In this document: in pieces, positions 1 to 8,122 of the stretch
How the letters are laid out: each line of letters starts with the position of its first letter
Numbering within the stretch: position 1 is the stretch's first letter
From: CAIMUS01 sp046347625
GTDB lineage: Bacteria > Pseudomonadota > Gammaproteobacteria > Competibacterales > Competibacteraceae
Direction: 5' to 3'
DNA length: 64,000 nucleotides
Assembly: GCA_046347625.1 (NCBI GenBank)
Contig: JAXMFU010000001.1
Coordinates: forward strand, 1,426,001 to 1,490,000
Notes under the pieces: model-generated
What the model was told of the DNA's origin: nothing
Seen by the model: only the letters and a program-made list of their open reading frames with translations
Databases searched by the model: none
Program-made: the position numbers and the translations under genes

Positions 1-2
1 CG

Positions 3-377
3 CCGGTTTCGCCACCCTCGGCACCTTCGGCCTCTGTCCTGTCGTCGTCGACGCCGGCCACGCCACCGGTCGAGATGGGCGTGTTGCCGGCCACCCCGGC
101 CGCGCCGTCAACGACGGCCTTCGCCGCACCCACCGAAGCTGAACTTCGGGCACTGCCGGCTACATTGGCGGGCACGACGGAGATACTACCAACGGCTACC
201 GGTGTCGAACCGGCGTCGGCTGCATCAGGGTCGTCCTTCTATTTTCTCGAAATGATTCAGTCAACGCCGCATACCACACCCGCTTTCGCTTTCGAGCCTT
301 ACGGCTTCGATCCCGCCATGCTCCCCGATCTGAGTCTGGTGGCGGGTCCGTATGAAAGGTTAAAGGTTAAAGGCTGA
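3..377 (+). CDS. Stand-alone encapsulin cargo-tag-like protein (partial, 5' end outside window)
   Basis: The reading frame is open to the left edge, so the start is not seen; an internal ATG lies at 75. The visible product is Pro/Ala/Ser/Thr-rich and looks disordered. It repeats the order of motifs in the N-terminal extension of the cysteine desulfurase that follows: PTEAELRALPATLAGTT (PTEAELRAMPASLAGTT in the desulfurase), then FYFL (PYFL), then LPDLSLVAGPY (LPNLGFSARPF). It stops where the desulfurase continues into its catalytic domain. In Family 2A encapsulin operons such an extension loads the desulfurase into the shell, so this may be a tag-only protein, a tag on an upstream domain, or the remnant of a duplicated desulfurase. 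The last residues (YERLKVKG) come from a short tandem repeat. Function is inferred only. Confidence 0.6.
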   Translation, partial: PVSPPSAPSASVLSSSTPATPPVEMGVLPATPAAPSTTAFAAPTEAELRALPATLAGTTEILPTATGVEPASAASGSSFYFLEMIQSTPHTTPAFAFEPYGFDPAMLPDLSLVAGPYERLKVKG

Positions 378-393
378 AGGTTAAAGGCTGAAG
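355..393. repeat. Short tandem repeat (AAAGGTT/AAAGGCTG units)
   Basis: About five imperfect copies of a 7-8 base unit (AAAGGTT, AAAGGCTG) fill the gap between the tag-like protein and the desulfurase. The repeat supplies the last codons and stop of the upstream gene and ends in GGCTGAAG, four bases before the desulfurase ATG, where it may act as a weak ribosome binding site. Copy-number slippage here could change both genes. Confidence 0.7.
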
Positions 394-396
394 TCG

Positions 397-1998
397 ATGA
401 CAACCGATCCCGTCACGGCGCTTGCCACTACCCCTGCGGCGCCACCGTTGCCGCCGGCCGGCGAGCATTTCTCTTTCCCCGGTGTGCCGGGCTTGCAGTC
501 TCTGCCGGGCACTCCGACAGTCCCGTCGTCGCCGCCGACCACCGCACCGACCGAGGCCGAACTGCGCGCCATGCCCGCCTCATTGGCGGGTACGACCGCG
601 CTGATGTCCGAGCTTCCCGGTGCGGCACCACCGGCGACGGCTCCCGGTGCTTCACCCTATTTTCTCCAGCGGGAACAGGCGACGTCTCTGTCCACCACCC
701 CGCCGCTAAGAACCGAATCGCTCGAACTGCATTCCGACTGGCTACCGAATCTGGGTTTCTCCGCCCGTCCGTTCGATCCTCGCGCGGTACGGCGCGAATT
801 CCCGATCCTGCAAGAGCGGGTACATGGCAAACCGCTGATCTGGCTCGATAACGGCGCCACCACCCAAAAACCCAATTCGGTCATCGAGCGCCTCGATTAT
901 TATTACCGGCACGAGAACTCCAATATCCACCGCGGCGCCCATACCCTGGCGGCGCGGGCGACCGATGCTTACGAAAGTGCGCGGGAAAAGGTCCGCCGCT
1001 TTCTCAATGCGGGTTCGGCCCGTGAAATCGTCTTCGTGCGCGGTACCACCGAAGGGATCAACCTCGTCGCCCAAGCCTGGGGCCGGCGCTATGTCGGCCC
1101 GGACGACGAGATCGTTATTACCTGGCTGGAGCACCACGCCAATATCGTGCCGTGGCAGCAATTGTGCGCGGAGAAAGGCGCCCGTCTGCGCGTCGCTCCC
1201 GTGGACGACCACGGTCAGGTCATCCTCGAAGAATACGAAAAGCTGCTGGGACCGCGCACTAGAGTGGTGGCGATCACCCAGGTATCGAACGCACTGGGTA
1301 CGATTACTCCGGTGCGCGAAATGGTCCAGATCGCTCACCGCTACGGTGCCCGCGTGCTGGTCGACGGCGCCCAGGGCGTCTGCCACCTGCCGGTGGATGT
1401 CCAGGCCCTCGACTGCGACTGGTACGTGTTCTCGGGTCACAAGATGTTCGGTCCCACCGGCATCGGCGCCGTCTATGGCAAGGAAGATCTGCTCGACACC
1501 ACGCCACCGTGGCAGGGTGGCGGCAATATGATCCAGGACGTCACCTTCGAGAAGACCATCTACCAGCCGGCACCGACCCGGTTCGAGGCGGGTACCGGCA
1601 CTATCGCCGATGCCGTAGGTCTGGGCGCGGCCGTCGATTTTCTCGAGCAGATCGGCATGGAGAACATCAGCCGTTACGAGCATGAACTGCTGGTCTATGC
1701 GACCGCGGCGCTGGCCGGTGTTCCCGGTCTACGGCTGATCGGTACGGCGCGCGAGAAGGCGGCCGTACTCTCCTTCGTTCTCGACGGTAGGCGTAGCGAG
1801 GATGTCGGCCTGGCCCTCGATCAGGACGGCATTGCCGTGCGGGCCGGCCACCATTGCGCCCAACCGATCCTGCGCCGCTTCGGTCTGGAGAGCACGGTTC
1901 GGGCGTCGCTGGCGTTGTATAACCTTCCTGAAGACATCGATGCGCTGGTCGCCTCGCTGCGACGCATCCAGGCCGAACGCGGCCATCATGCAAAATAG
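397..1998 (+). CDS. sufS: Cysteine desulfurase (SufS-like, class II) with encapsulin-cargo-type N-terminal extension
   Basis: This PLP enzyme removes sulfur from L-cysteine, giving alanine and an enzyme persulfide. The 533-residue product has about 125 low-complexity residues rich in Pro, Ala and Thr, followed by a complete class II desulfurase domain. PLP-binding Lys349 lies in SGHKMFGPTG, the TTEGIN and HHANIVPW active-site stretches are present, and catalytic Cys487 lies in RAGHHCAQPI. Ordinary SufS proteins are about 410 residues, so the extension is extra. Long disordered N-terminal extensions mark the desulfurase cargo of Family 2A encapsulins, and the neighbouring rhodanese and serine acetyltransferase match that context. 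The extension carries the motifs shared with the preceding gene. Desulfurase identity is very sure; encapsulation is inferred because the shell gene is outside the window. Confidence 0.93.
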   Translation: MTTDPVTALATTPAAPPLPPAGEHFSFPGVPGLQSLPGTPTVPSSPPTTAPTEAELRAMPASLAGTTALMSELPGAAPPATAPGASPYFLQREQATSLSTTPPLRTESLELHSDWLPNLGFSARPFDPRAVRREFPILQERVHGKPLIWLDNGATTQKPNSVIERLDYYYRHENSNIHRGAHTLAARATDAYESAREKVRRFLNAGSAREIVFVRGTTEGINLVAQAWGRRYVGPDDEIVITWLEHHANIVPWQQLCAEKGARLRVAPVDDHGQVILEEYEKLLGPRTRVVAITQVSNALGTITPVREMVQIAHRYGARVLVDGAQGVCHLPVDVQALDCDWYVFSGHKMFGPTGIGAVYGKEDLLDTTPPWQGGGNMIQDVTFEKTIYQPAPTRFEAGTGTIADAVGLGAAVDFLEQIGMENISRYEHELLVYATAALAGVPGLRLIGTAREKAAVLSFVLDGRRSEDVGLALDQDGIAVRAGHHCAQPILRRFGLESTVRASLALYNLPEDIDALVASLRRIQAERGHHAK

Positions 1999-2024
1999 TC
2001 ATTAGAAAAGCATTTAAAGTTCTT

Positions 2025-2052
2025 TTGAGTAATAAGAAACTGCCGCTATAGT
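2025..2052 (+). promoter_or_regulatory. Candidate sigma-70 promoter for the rhodanese gene
   Basis: TTGAGT (2025-2030) and TATAGT (2047-2052) are separated by 16 bases in an AT-rich stretch after the desulfurase stop. This would allow separate transcription of the rhodanese and acetyltransferase genes. Assigned by consensus only. Confidence 0.35.
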
Positions 2053-2169
2053 TTACCGTCTGGATCTCGCCCGCCGGCACACCGCGAGAGCCAGGCGGAA
2101 TTTTATAATAGGATGTTGAATTTTTTTGAATTCTCTCTTTGAACTTATGTCGATCGAAAGGAGTAGCTA

Positions 2170-2586
2170 ATGCCGGGTCGTTTTCTGGGCGATATCAGTC
2201 CTATCCAGACTTGGGAGAATCTGCAAACCGAAGCCGGCGCGGTATTGGTCGATGTCCGCACCCGTGCCGAATGGACCTTCGTCGGCGGACCCGATCTCAC
2301 TGCACTGGGCAAGCCCTTGGCAAAGGCCGAGTGGCTGGTATTCCCCGCGATGCAACGTAATCCCCGCTTTATACAAGAGGTGCAGGCTCAGGGTATCACC
2401 CCGCGGCAGTTGCTGTACTTGATCTGTCGAAGTGGGGTGCGCTCGCGCGAGGCGGCCAAACTGCTGGCCGAACGAGGTTATACCACTTATAACGTTGCAG
2501 ATGGGTTCGAGGGTCAGATCGATGGTAACGGCCACCGGGGTATCGGTGGCTGGCGGGCCGAGGGATTGCCCTGGCGGCAGAGTTGA
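2170..2586 (+). CDS. Single-domain rhodanese-like sulfurtransferase
   Basis: Rhodaneses carry sulfane sulfur as a cysteine persulfide and hand it to acceptors. The 138-residue product spans one rhodanese domain: VLVDVRTRAEW near residues 22-35, and the active-site loop CRSGVRS beginning at Cys86, followed by the typical helix (REAAKLLAERGY) and the NVADGFEG strand-turn. AAAGGAG lies seven bases before the ATG, which fixes the start. It sits between the desulfurase and the serine acetyltransferase, a trio typical of Family 2A encapsulin loci, where the rhodanese may accept sulfur from the packaged desulfurase. The C-terminal tail (GGWRAEGLPWRQS) is common in this family. The physiological acceptor is unknown. 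Confidence 0.9.
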   Translation: MPGRFLGDISPIQTWENLQTEAGAVLVDVRTRAEWTFVGGPDLTALGKPLAKAEWLVFPAMQRNPRFIQEVQAQGITPRQLLYLICRSGVRSREAAKLLAERGYTTYNVADGFEGQIDGNGHRGIGGWRAEGLPWRQS

Positions 2587-2668
2587 GCCCCTCGTTCGGC
2601 GAACGCTGTCTCAGCACGGCGTTGTTCGCGGACCTGGTCGATTAAGGTAAAGCTTTCAACTCGATACG

Positions 2669-3448
2669 ATGGTCAAATCTTTTCCGTTTTGGAACGGTGC
2701 CAACGGTGAGCAGACGCCGCCGCGCGCTTCAGTCCTTGCTAGGATGTTCAACAGAATTCGGTCCGATGTCCGGGCGGTGCTCGACCGCGACCCCGCCGCC
2801 CGGAGCGCACTGGAAGTGATTCTTTGCTATCCCGGCCTGCATGCGGTCTGGGGACATCGGTTGACCCATAAGCTATGGCAGCGCGATTTGCGCCTGCCGG
2901 CCCGTTGGCTGTCGCAGCTGATTCGGATCGTCACCGGCATCGAAATCCATCCCGGCGCCCGCATTGGACCGGGTTTTTTTATCGATCATGGCATGGGCGT
3001 GGTCATCGGCGAGACCGCCGCGATCGGTGCCGATGTAACGCTCTACCACGGCGTCACGCTGGGCGGCACCAGCCTCAACAAGGGCAAGCGTCATCCGACG
3101 CTAGGCGACCGGGTTGTCGTGGGTGCCGGGGCGAAACTCCTGGGCCCGATCCAGATCGGGGATGATTGTCGGATCGGTGCCAACGCCGTGGTGGTGAAGT
3201 CGGTGCCGCCGAACGCCGTGGTGGTCGGCGTTCCCGGCCAGCCGGTGGTGCGATCGCAAATTCATTTACCCTCGTCCCCGCCGGACTTACAGCACGAGTT
3301 GCTGCCGGATATGATCGGCACTACCGTCATCAAGCTCCTGGAGCGGGTGGATCGACTCGAAAAACTGGCCTACGTGAAAGAAACCCTTCCTTACTCGCCG
3401 CGACCGGACCAGGAAGGCGCCTGGCGTGGTGAGGATTTTTCCATCTGA
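2669..3448 (+). CDS. cysE: Serine O-acetyltransferase (EpsC/CysE type)
   Basis: The enzyme acetylates L-serine with acetyl-CoA to give O-acetylserine, the carbon acceptor for cysteine synthesis. The 259-residue protein has an N-terminal helical region (MFNRIRSDVRAVLDRDPAARS) and a left-handed beta-helix of hexapeptide repeats from about residue 92 to 190 (IHPGARIGPGFFIDHGMGVVIGE). Catalytic-type His residues are in the DHG and YHG motifs. The sequence fits the shorter EpsC-like branch, with a C-terminal helical tail after the helix. As the third gene of the sulfur cluster it would supply the precursor for remaking cysteine, complementing the desulfurase. A start at the ATG at 2669 fits the family length; no strong ribosome binding site is visible. 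Confidence 0.93.
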   Translation: MVKSFPFWNGANGEQTPPRASVLARMFNRIRSDVRAVLDRDPAARSALEVILCYPGLHAVWGHRLTHKLWQRDLRLPARWLSQLIRIVTGIEIHPGARIGPGFFIDHGMGVVIGETAAIGADVTLYHGVTLGGTSLNKGKRHPTLGDRVVVGAGAKLLGPIQIGDDCRIGANAVVVKSVPPNAVVVGVPGQPVVRSQIHLPSSPPDLQHELLPDMIGTTVIKLLERVDRLEKLAYVKETLPYSPRPDQEGAWRGEDFSI

Positions 3449-3530
3449 TACAACCGGCAAGAAATAGGGCGTGGCTGGTCTTACTGCGCAAGGTTGATTC
3501 TTTTGGGCGTAACCAGTCGTCCGCTCTGGT

Positions 3531-3605
3531 GTAGGAGCGAGCCCTGCTCGCGACTTGAGCCGGCGCCGGCACGCCGGCGCGGTCGCGAGCAGGGCTCGCT
3601 CCTAC
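3531..3605. repeat. REP-like inverted repeat (long hairpin)
   Basis: Arms of about 23 bases (GTAGGAGCGAGCCCTGCTCG and onward) pair nearly perfectly with their reverse complement at the right end, enclosing a GC-rich loop that has its own small hairpin. The arm resembles the GTAGGAGCGRGCYTGCTCGCGA type of REP element found in many gammaproteobacterial genomes. The rest of 3449-3934 shows no gene; its right half (3770-3930) is AT-rich and may carry the promoter of the next gene. Confidence 0.7.
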
Positions 3606-3934
3606 CGGTGCTTTAAAGGGACGTTGTCAGCACTTGACGGTCCATAGCGCGCTCGACGGGTTACGCCCGATTCTTTTCCAGGAGCAGCGGGTTCGGGGCT
3701 AAGACGGCCATTATCCGGCCCACCGTAGGGGTTCATTGAGTCAATCCACATCCCGTTATCTACCATGGCGCGACGCCTATGCCTGATATAAATTGATACA
3801 GAATTGTGCAGTTTATATAAAGATATCTCTAGCGATATTGCTTTAGAAAACGACTCATGCTATTACTAAAAAAAGACGTAGCATGATTAATTCACAATTA
3901 TTTTTATTATTTAATTAACGTTTGGAGAGCCTCA

Positions 3935-4273
3935 ATGAACAGAAAAATCATAGCCTGGCTGTTACCGCCCGCCGCCGTTATCTGTTATGGCTGCGCCACC
4001 GGCACGGCCGCTCCTATCGGCGTCTTCTGGCTGGCCGGTATCGTCAGTCTCGTCCATAGCTTCATGGGTGGCACCCCGAGCGGGTGGGAAGGCTCACCGG
4101 CATTACTGGTCGGCTTAGGCATGGTCATGTGGCTCATCGCCGCCGTCTGGGCGCGGCTGGTCATTCACGGTGTGGAAGAAGATATCAGTAATAATTCGGA
4201 GAGTTCCCTCCATCGTCGGGTGCTTCCTCGTCTGGAAGAAACTGATCCGTTTAAAGTGATTTCCTGGTTCTAA
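3935..4273 (+). CDS. Small hypothetical membrane protein
   Basis: The 112-residue product has two likely membrane segments, at about residues 6-40 (a hydrophobic stretch with two cysteines, VICYGCATG) and 58-80 (LLVGLGMVMWLIAAVWARLVI), followed by a charged C-terminal tail. TGGAGAG lies seven bases before the ATG. The upstream 150 bases are AT-rich, unlike the surrounding sequence. I do not recognise the family. The YGCATG stretch faintly resembles a lipobox, but the preceding segment is longer than a normal lipoprotein signal. It stands alone, with repeats or poorly coding sequence on either side. Confidence 0.6.
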   Translation: MNRKIIAWLLPPAAVICYGCATGTAAPIGVFWLAGIVSLVHSFMGGTPSGWEGSPALLVGLGMVMWLIAAVWARLVIHGVEEDISNNSESSLHRRVLPRLEETDPFKVISWF

Positions 4274-4599
4274 TCGCTTTACCGTGAAGCCTTTAAAATA
4301 GTCTATTTAATGGTTTTATCTCCTTCCAAACCCGCTAAAGCCTTCCAGTTTTACGTAAGGTGCTGAAATCATGTGGTTACGCTATATAGACCCTCATAGC
4401 GGGGTCTCAGCGCTTTTACCAGGTTGTTTATTCTTTCCACAAAATCACTGCTCGGGTGCTGGAGAAAACCACTGGTGATTGCCTTCCGCACACGACGGCG
4501 AAATCGGCACGGGATGCCGGATAGGGGTTCTCATGAGCGAGCGCTGGAAACCGCTGCGCCGAGTGAGGGCATGGACGTTCATGGATAACGGTAAAAGTC

Positions 4600-5043
4600 A
4601 TGTTCGTAAAGTTGTTTTATCCCTCTTCTTGCGCGGTGCCGCAGTGGCGAAAAGAAACGCCAAGCCCCTCGCATGGTGCCGCGCAATATGCGGCCGACAT
4701 CAAGACTTCCTATGCGACGTGGTTCGAGAATACCAAGGAAGAGAAAATTCAGAAGATTATCGTCTGGTCGGATCAACCGCGTGGGAACCACGATCTCCTC
4801 CACACGATCGACCTGCAGGGGGGTGGCGAAAGCGGCTTTATCCTTATTTCCGTCTCCACCAAACCCGGCGCTCCGACAGGCTGGACATCGCGCCGTCAGT
4901 TCACTCCAGAAACTGGTGAATTGCATCTGTGTTTTCGTTTGCAGGATCGGGTACGCCTGTATCCCCGCGCCATGTTCGTGAAGATCAGCACTCTCTCTTG
5001 GTGGGAACAGCTTTTCTATTCATGGCTTCGCCTTTTTTTCTAA
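4600..5043 (+). CDS. Hypothetical protein, possibly a 5'-truncated gene
   Basis: The frame encodes 147 residues. The first 30 look like translated non-coding sequence (PSSCAVPQWRKETPSPSHG), whereas from about residue 33 the product looks real (ADIKTSYATWFENTKEEK, WSDQPRGNHDLLHTIDLQGG) and ends in an aromatic stretch (WWEQLFYSWLRLFF). This may be a gene whose beginning was lost, or one starting further in. No family is recognised and no good ribosome binding site precedes 4600. Bases 4274-4599 contain no other supported gene. Confidence 0.4.
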   Translation: MFVKLFYPSSCAVPQWRKETPSPSHGAAQYAADIKTSYATWFENTKEEKIQKIIVWSDQPRGNHDLLHTIDLQGGGESGFILISVSTKPGAPTGWTSRRQFTPETGELHLCFRLQDRVRLYPRAMFVKISTLSWWEQLFYSWLRLFF

Positions 5044-5087
5044 AATCCGTTCTTCACTATTTCCACCGAGAGGGCATACAGGGCCAT

Positions 5088-5510
5088 TTACAGCCACACC
5101 TGACCGATCACTGCAAAACCTATGGTATAAGCCAGCCATACCGCCACCGGCGTCCAGTCGAGCTGCAGACCCAGCCCTAACCAAGCCCTCGTACCCAGCC
5201 AGGTGGATAACCCCGATTGGAGACCGGCCGGTGGGCTAGGCGCCGACCGCTCGGTGTGACCGGGCGGCAACGCGCCTCCCTCGGTTCCGAGAAAATAGGC
5301 CAGCACCCGCGCAGCGGTCAACGGCTGTTCAGGATCAGCCGGCGTGGTCTCGGGCAGATACGGCTCCAGAACCTCCAGCCAGGATTCCGGCAGGGGCTGG
5401 AGTGTGCGCGGCGGCCTGCGGAGATGGTCTACCGCCGTCAGCAGCGAGCCGTGCGCGGCGACCTGTTGTGCCACCACCGCCGGCGATACGACCCGCGCAC
5501 TCACGGCCAT
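5088..5510 (-). CDS. Hypothetical protein with C-terminal membrane segment
   Basis: The 140-residue product has a soluble N-terminal part (residues 1-90, with PRTLQPLPESWLEVLEPYLPE) and a hydrophobic C-terminus (about 105-140, WLGLGLQLDWTPVAVWLAYT and onward) that could span the membrane once or twice. It starts six bases after the cupin stop on the same strand, so the two are probably one transcript. The composition (high Pro, Ala, Leu) matches the genome. No family is recognised. Confidence 0.5.
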   Translation of the reverse strand: MAVSARVVSPAVVAQQVAAHGSLLTAVDHLRRPPRTLQPLPESWLEVLEPYLPETTPADPEQPLTAARVLAYFLGTEGGALPPGHTERSAPSPPAGLQSGLSTWLGTRAWLGLGLQLDWTPVAVWLAYTIGFAVIGQVWL

Positions 5511-5516
5511 TGGAAC

Positions 5517-5909
5517 CTACGGGGTGAGCAGCGGATACGGTTGAACATGCTCCTGTTCGTTGGCATCATTGCGCGCCACGATGGCCAGCGCGGCCTCAGT
5601 CTCGCTGAGATTGATCGGTTGATGAGGAACTCCAGCCGGGATAAAGATAAAATCCCCGGCCTCGTTCACCACTGTTTTCGCCAGATTTTCGCCGTACCGC
5701 GTTTCGACCCGACCCTTGAGGAGATAAATCGCGGTTTCATAACCGAGGTGAACATGCGGGTCGGCTTTTGCACCCGCCGGAATAACGACCAGGTTCATCG
5801 ATAGGCCGGTGGCACCGGCGGTCTGTTCAGAAATGCCCACATAATTGGGCAAGCGCTGAACGGTGGTCGTGGCCACCGTCGGTCTGATCGTGATAATGTC
5901 GCCTTTCAT
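5517..5909 (-). CDS. Cupin-domain protein
   Basis: A small single-domain cupin of about 130 residues with both cupin motifs: PAGAKADPHVHLGYETAIYL (metal-binding His-x-His with downstream Glu, then a Gly-rich turn) and GDFIFIPAGVPHQPINLSE (second-motif His). Such proteins bind a divalent metal and may be dioxygenases, isomerases or ligand-binding proteins; the substrate cannot be told. I use the ATG at 5909 (MKGDIITIRP); a GTG nine bases upstream at 5918 is possible but lies in a repeat-like GTAGGGTGCG stretch. It probably shares a transcript with the gene at 5088-5510. Confidence 0.82.
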   Translation of the reverse strand: MKGDIITIRPTVATTTVQRLPNYVGISEQTAGATGLSMNLVVIPAGAKADPHVHLGYETAIYLLKGRVETRYGENLAKTVVNEAGDFIFIPAGVPHQPINLSETEAALAIVARNDANEQEHVQPYPLLTP

Positions 5910-6150
5910 GGGACGCACCCTACATCAGCGTACCCATAGAGCAGCAAACCAGCGCCGACAAACACACTGAACTATCCAAACTGCCACGACGGCGGTAGCC
6001 AAGCCTGACCCGACCCGCTGAAAGTCTGTGTTATCCCTGAAGCACCGCTCGGCCACCTTATAAAACTTAGGTTTCGCGAGAGGGTCAGTGAGTCAAAACG
6101 GCGGCACGGTGGTCAGCAGAAGTATTTCCCGAGATGTGGAGGATAGACCT

Positions 6151-6948
6151 ATGACAGCGTTGACACCGCCAGTGGCGGTCATCACCGGTGGCAATCGGGG
6201 CTTAGGCTTGGAAACGGGCCGCCAGTTAGCACAGCGAGGTTTGAGCGTCGTGCTCACCAGTCGCGACCCGGTCCAGGGACAACGTGCGGCCGACCGGCTC
6301 CGTGCCCAGGGGCTGACGGTCATCTCGCACCCACTCGAAGTGACCGAACCGGCCAGCGTAGCGGCGCTGGCCGATACGCTGCGCCAGGAGTTCGGCCGGA
6401 TCGAGGTTCTCATCAATAATGCCGGTATCGCCCTGGAGGGCTTTAATGCCGAGGTGGCGCGCCGGACACTGGCGGTCAACTGTTTTGGGGTAATCACCGT
6501 CGTGGATCACCTGTTGCCATTATTGTCCTCCCACGGCCGGATAGTCATGGTGTCCAGTGGGATGGGGCAGGTGGCCGGGCTGCCACCTGCCTTGCAGGCC
6601 GAGTTTCTCGACCCAACGCTCACCCGAACACGGCTGGTCAACCTACTACAGCGCTTTGTGCGGGACGTGGAAACCGGTCGGTATACCCAACACGGCTGGC
6701 CCGGCAATGCTTACCGGATCTCCAAAGTCGGCCTGAATGCCTTTACCCGGCTGCTGGCCGGAGAACTGGCCTCGACCGCGATTCGCGTCAACGCGGTGTG
6801 CCCCGGCTGGGTCCGAACCGAGCTGGGTGGCCGTAATGCCCCTCGCAGTGTTGAAGAGGGCGCCCGCGGCATTGTCTGGGCGGCTCTACTCGGTGAGGAC
6901 GGTCCAAGCGGAGGATTTTTCCGGGATGGTCAACCGATTTCCTGGTAA
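6151..6948 (+). CDS. Short-chain dehydrogenase/reductase (SDR), carbonyl-reductase-like
   Basis: An NAD(P)-dependent oxidoreductase of 265 residues with the classical SDR features: cofactor motif TGGNRGLG near the N-terminus, NNAG (in VLINNAGIALEG), a catalytic Ser in MVSSGMGQ and the YRISK catalytic Tyr/Lys pair, then the PGWVRTELGG segment. The order and the long insert between Ser and Tyr match the plant/animal carbonyl-reductase-like branch. A GGAGG-type site lies about 11 bases before the ATG at 6151; the frame is open to 6088 but the upstream residues do not belong to the fold. The substrate is unknown. It is divergent from the cupin gene, and 5919-6150 would hold both promoters. Confidence 0.9.
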   Translation: MTALTPPVAVITGGNRGLGLETGRQLAQRGLSVVLTSRDPVQGQRAADRLRAQGLTVISHPLEVTEPASVAALADTLRQEFGRIEVLINNAGIALEGFNAEVARRTLAVNCFGVITVVDHLLPLLSSHGRIVMVSSGMGQVAGLPPALQAEFLDPTLTRTRLVNLLQRFVRDVETGRYTQHGWPGNAYRISKVGLNAFTRLLAGELASTAIRVNAVCPGWVRTELGGRNAPRSVEEGARGIVWAALLGEDGPSGGFFRDGQPISW

Positions 6949-7087
6949 CACAGCACGGCTCCCGACCATGTCCGCTCAGCCGTCTTCTCACCCGCGGCTT
7001 CACTCCGAGTGCCGACGGTTCTCAGGATTTACGGTAAGATGAAACCCTGAAGCCGATCCCGCCGACGGGCTGGTGGCGGTATGATGG

Positions 7088-7238
7088 GTTACCGTGAAAA
7101 TCCCCGTAGGTCGGGTTAGGCGCGCCCCCTGCCTCGCGTGGCGCTGGTGGAGACGTGGCGGGCGCGCCGTAACCCGACAGGGAGGCTGAGTTTCATCCCT
7201 GGGGGTGCCCTTTTTCCGCAGGGCATGGCCAGTTAGGC
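7088..7238. repeat. Dispersed repeat, copy A (also at 26798-27083)
   Basis: The block begins GTTACCGTGAAAATCCCC, runs through TAGGTCGGGTTAGGCGCGCC, has the inverted arm GGCGCGCCGTAACCCGACA, and ends in GAGTTTCATC...GGGGGTGC with a small hairpin. The same order recurs near 26800-27080. The rest of 6949-7616 contains no supported gene. Confidence 0.75.
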
Positions 7239-7616
7239 CGGCTTTTTCGGAGGCGCGTTAGGTTCAGCTTTCATTCAGGTCGACCGGGTTACTCTGCCGG
7301 TAACGACGGGATCGATTGCGTTCCTCCAGACGGCGCTTCCCGCCTGAGGGCATGCCCGGAAGCGGGTTTTGTCGCGTTAGCGAAAAGAGGCACAATGTCG
7401 GTAACCGCCGCGCCCCCATGACCCCGATCTCGAACAATCCGGAGGAGCGAGGTCAGAGGTCACCGCTTTGAAAACGATATAAGCCGTACCGGTGTCCGGT
7501 GATATCCGGGTATCCGGTGAGCAATCGCCGCCTGGAGGACGTGCTGACGGCAGGGGACGTTCTGGTGGCTACGATTGCCAAAGGCAGTTCTTCCATTTAC
7601 GGTCGAGGTACTTACG

Positions 7617-8033
7617 ATGAAACTTCCTTGTCGAGTGATTGCGTTCCGGGTGGCCCTCGGTGTGGCCTGTGGTCTCACGCTCGGAGCCTGCGCCCAAACG
7701 CGCGGCTACCAGCCCATGGCAAATCCCCAGGCCGATCCCCGCGCGGCCTCTTACGATCAGGATTTGGAGTATTGTAAGGGGCAAGCCAGCCAGACGGCAC
7801 AAACCGGCACCCAAGCGGCACAAGGCGCCCTGGCCGGCGGTGCGGTGGGGGCCGCCGGAGGTGCGATCACCGGCTCGCTGTCGAAGAAGGTGCCGATGGG
7901 GAAAGGGGCCGCGCTGGGTGGCGCCCTGGGCGCCTTAGCCGGGGGCGCGTATGGGGCCTATCAAGGCGATCAGCAGTATCAAACCGCGTTATGGAGCTGC
8001 ATGCGTCAGCTCGGCCACCCGGTCGGATATTGA
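7617..8033 (+). CDS. Glycine-zipper lipoprotein
   Basis: The 138-residue protein has an N-terminal signal with a lipobox (LTLGAC; Cys25 would be lipidated), a short spacer, then a glycine-zipper segment (about residues 63-115: GALAGGAVGAAGGAITG and GAALGGALGALAGGAYGAY). This resembles outer-membrane or periplasmic glycine-zipper lipoproteins of proteobacteria. Its role is not known, though related proteins affect envelope integrity. A GAGG sequence lies about eight bases before the ATG at 7617; the frame is open upstream to 7575 but those residues do not form a signal. It converges with the end of pglZ; 8034-8122 holds only a short direct repeat (CCGGCCGCCACG). Confidence 0.8.
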   Translation: MKLPCRVIAFRVALGVACGLTLGACAQTRGYQPMANPQADPRAASYDQDLEYCKGQASQTAQTGTQAAQGALAGGAVGAAGGAITGSLSKKVPMGKGAALGGALGALAGGAYGAYQGDQQYQTALWSCMRQLGHPVGY

Positions 8034-8122
8034 CGCCGGCCGCCACGCCGGCCGCCACGGTACCTGCTGACCGATGGGTGAGGCGCCATGCTTCCTGTGG
8101 AATAGTCGCCGTTGGGGCTAAG

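Noticed and set aside
742..1683. 313-codon minus-strand frame opposite the desulfurase
   Set aside because: Antisense shadow of a gene with intact catalytic residues.
4479..4919. 146-codon plus-strand frame overlapping the gene at 4600
   Set aside because: Arg/Cys-rich out-of-frame translation; the 4600 frame has the more protein-like sequence.
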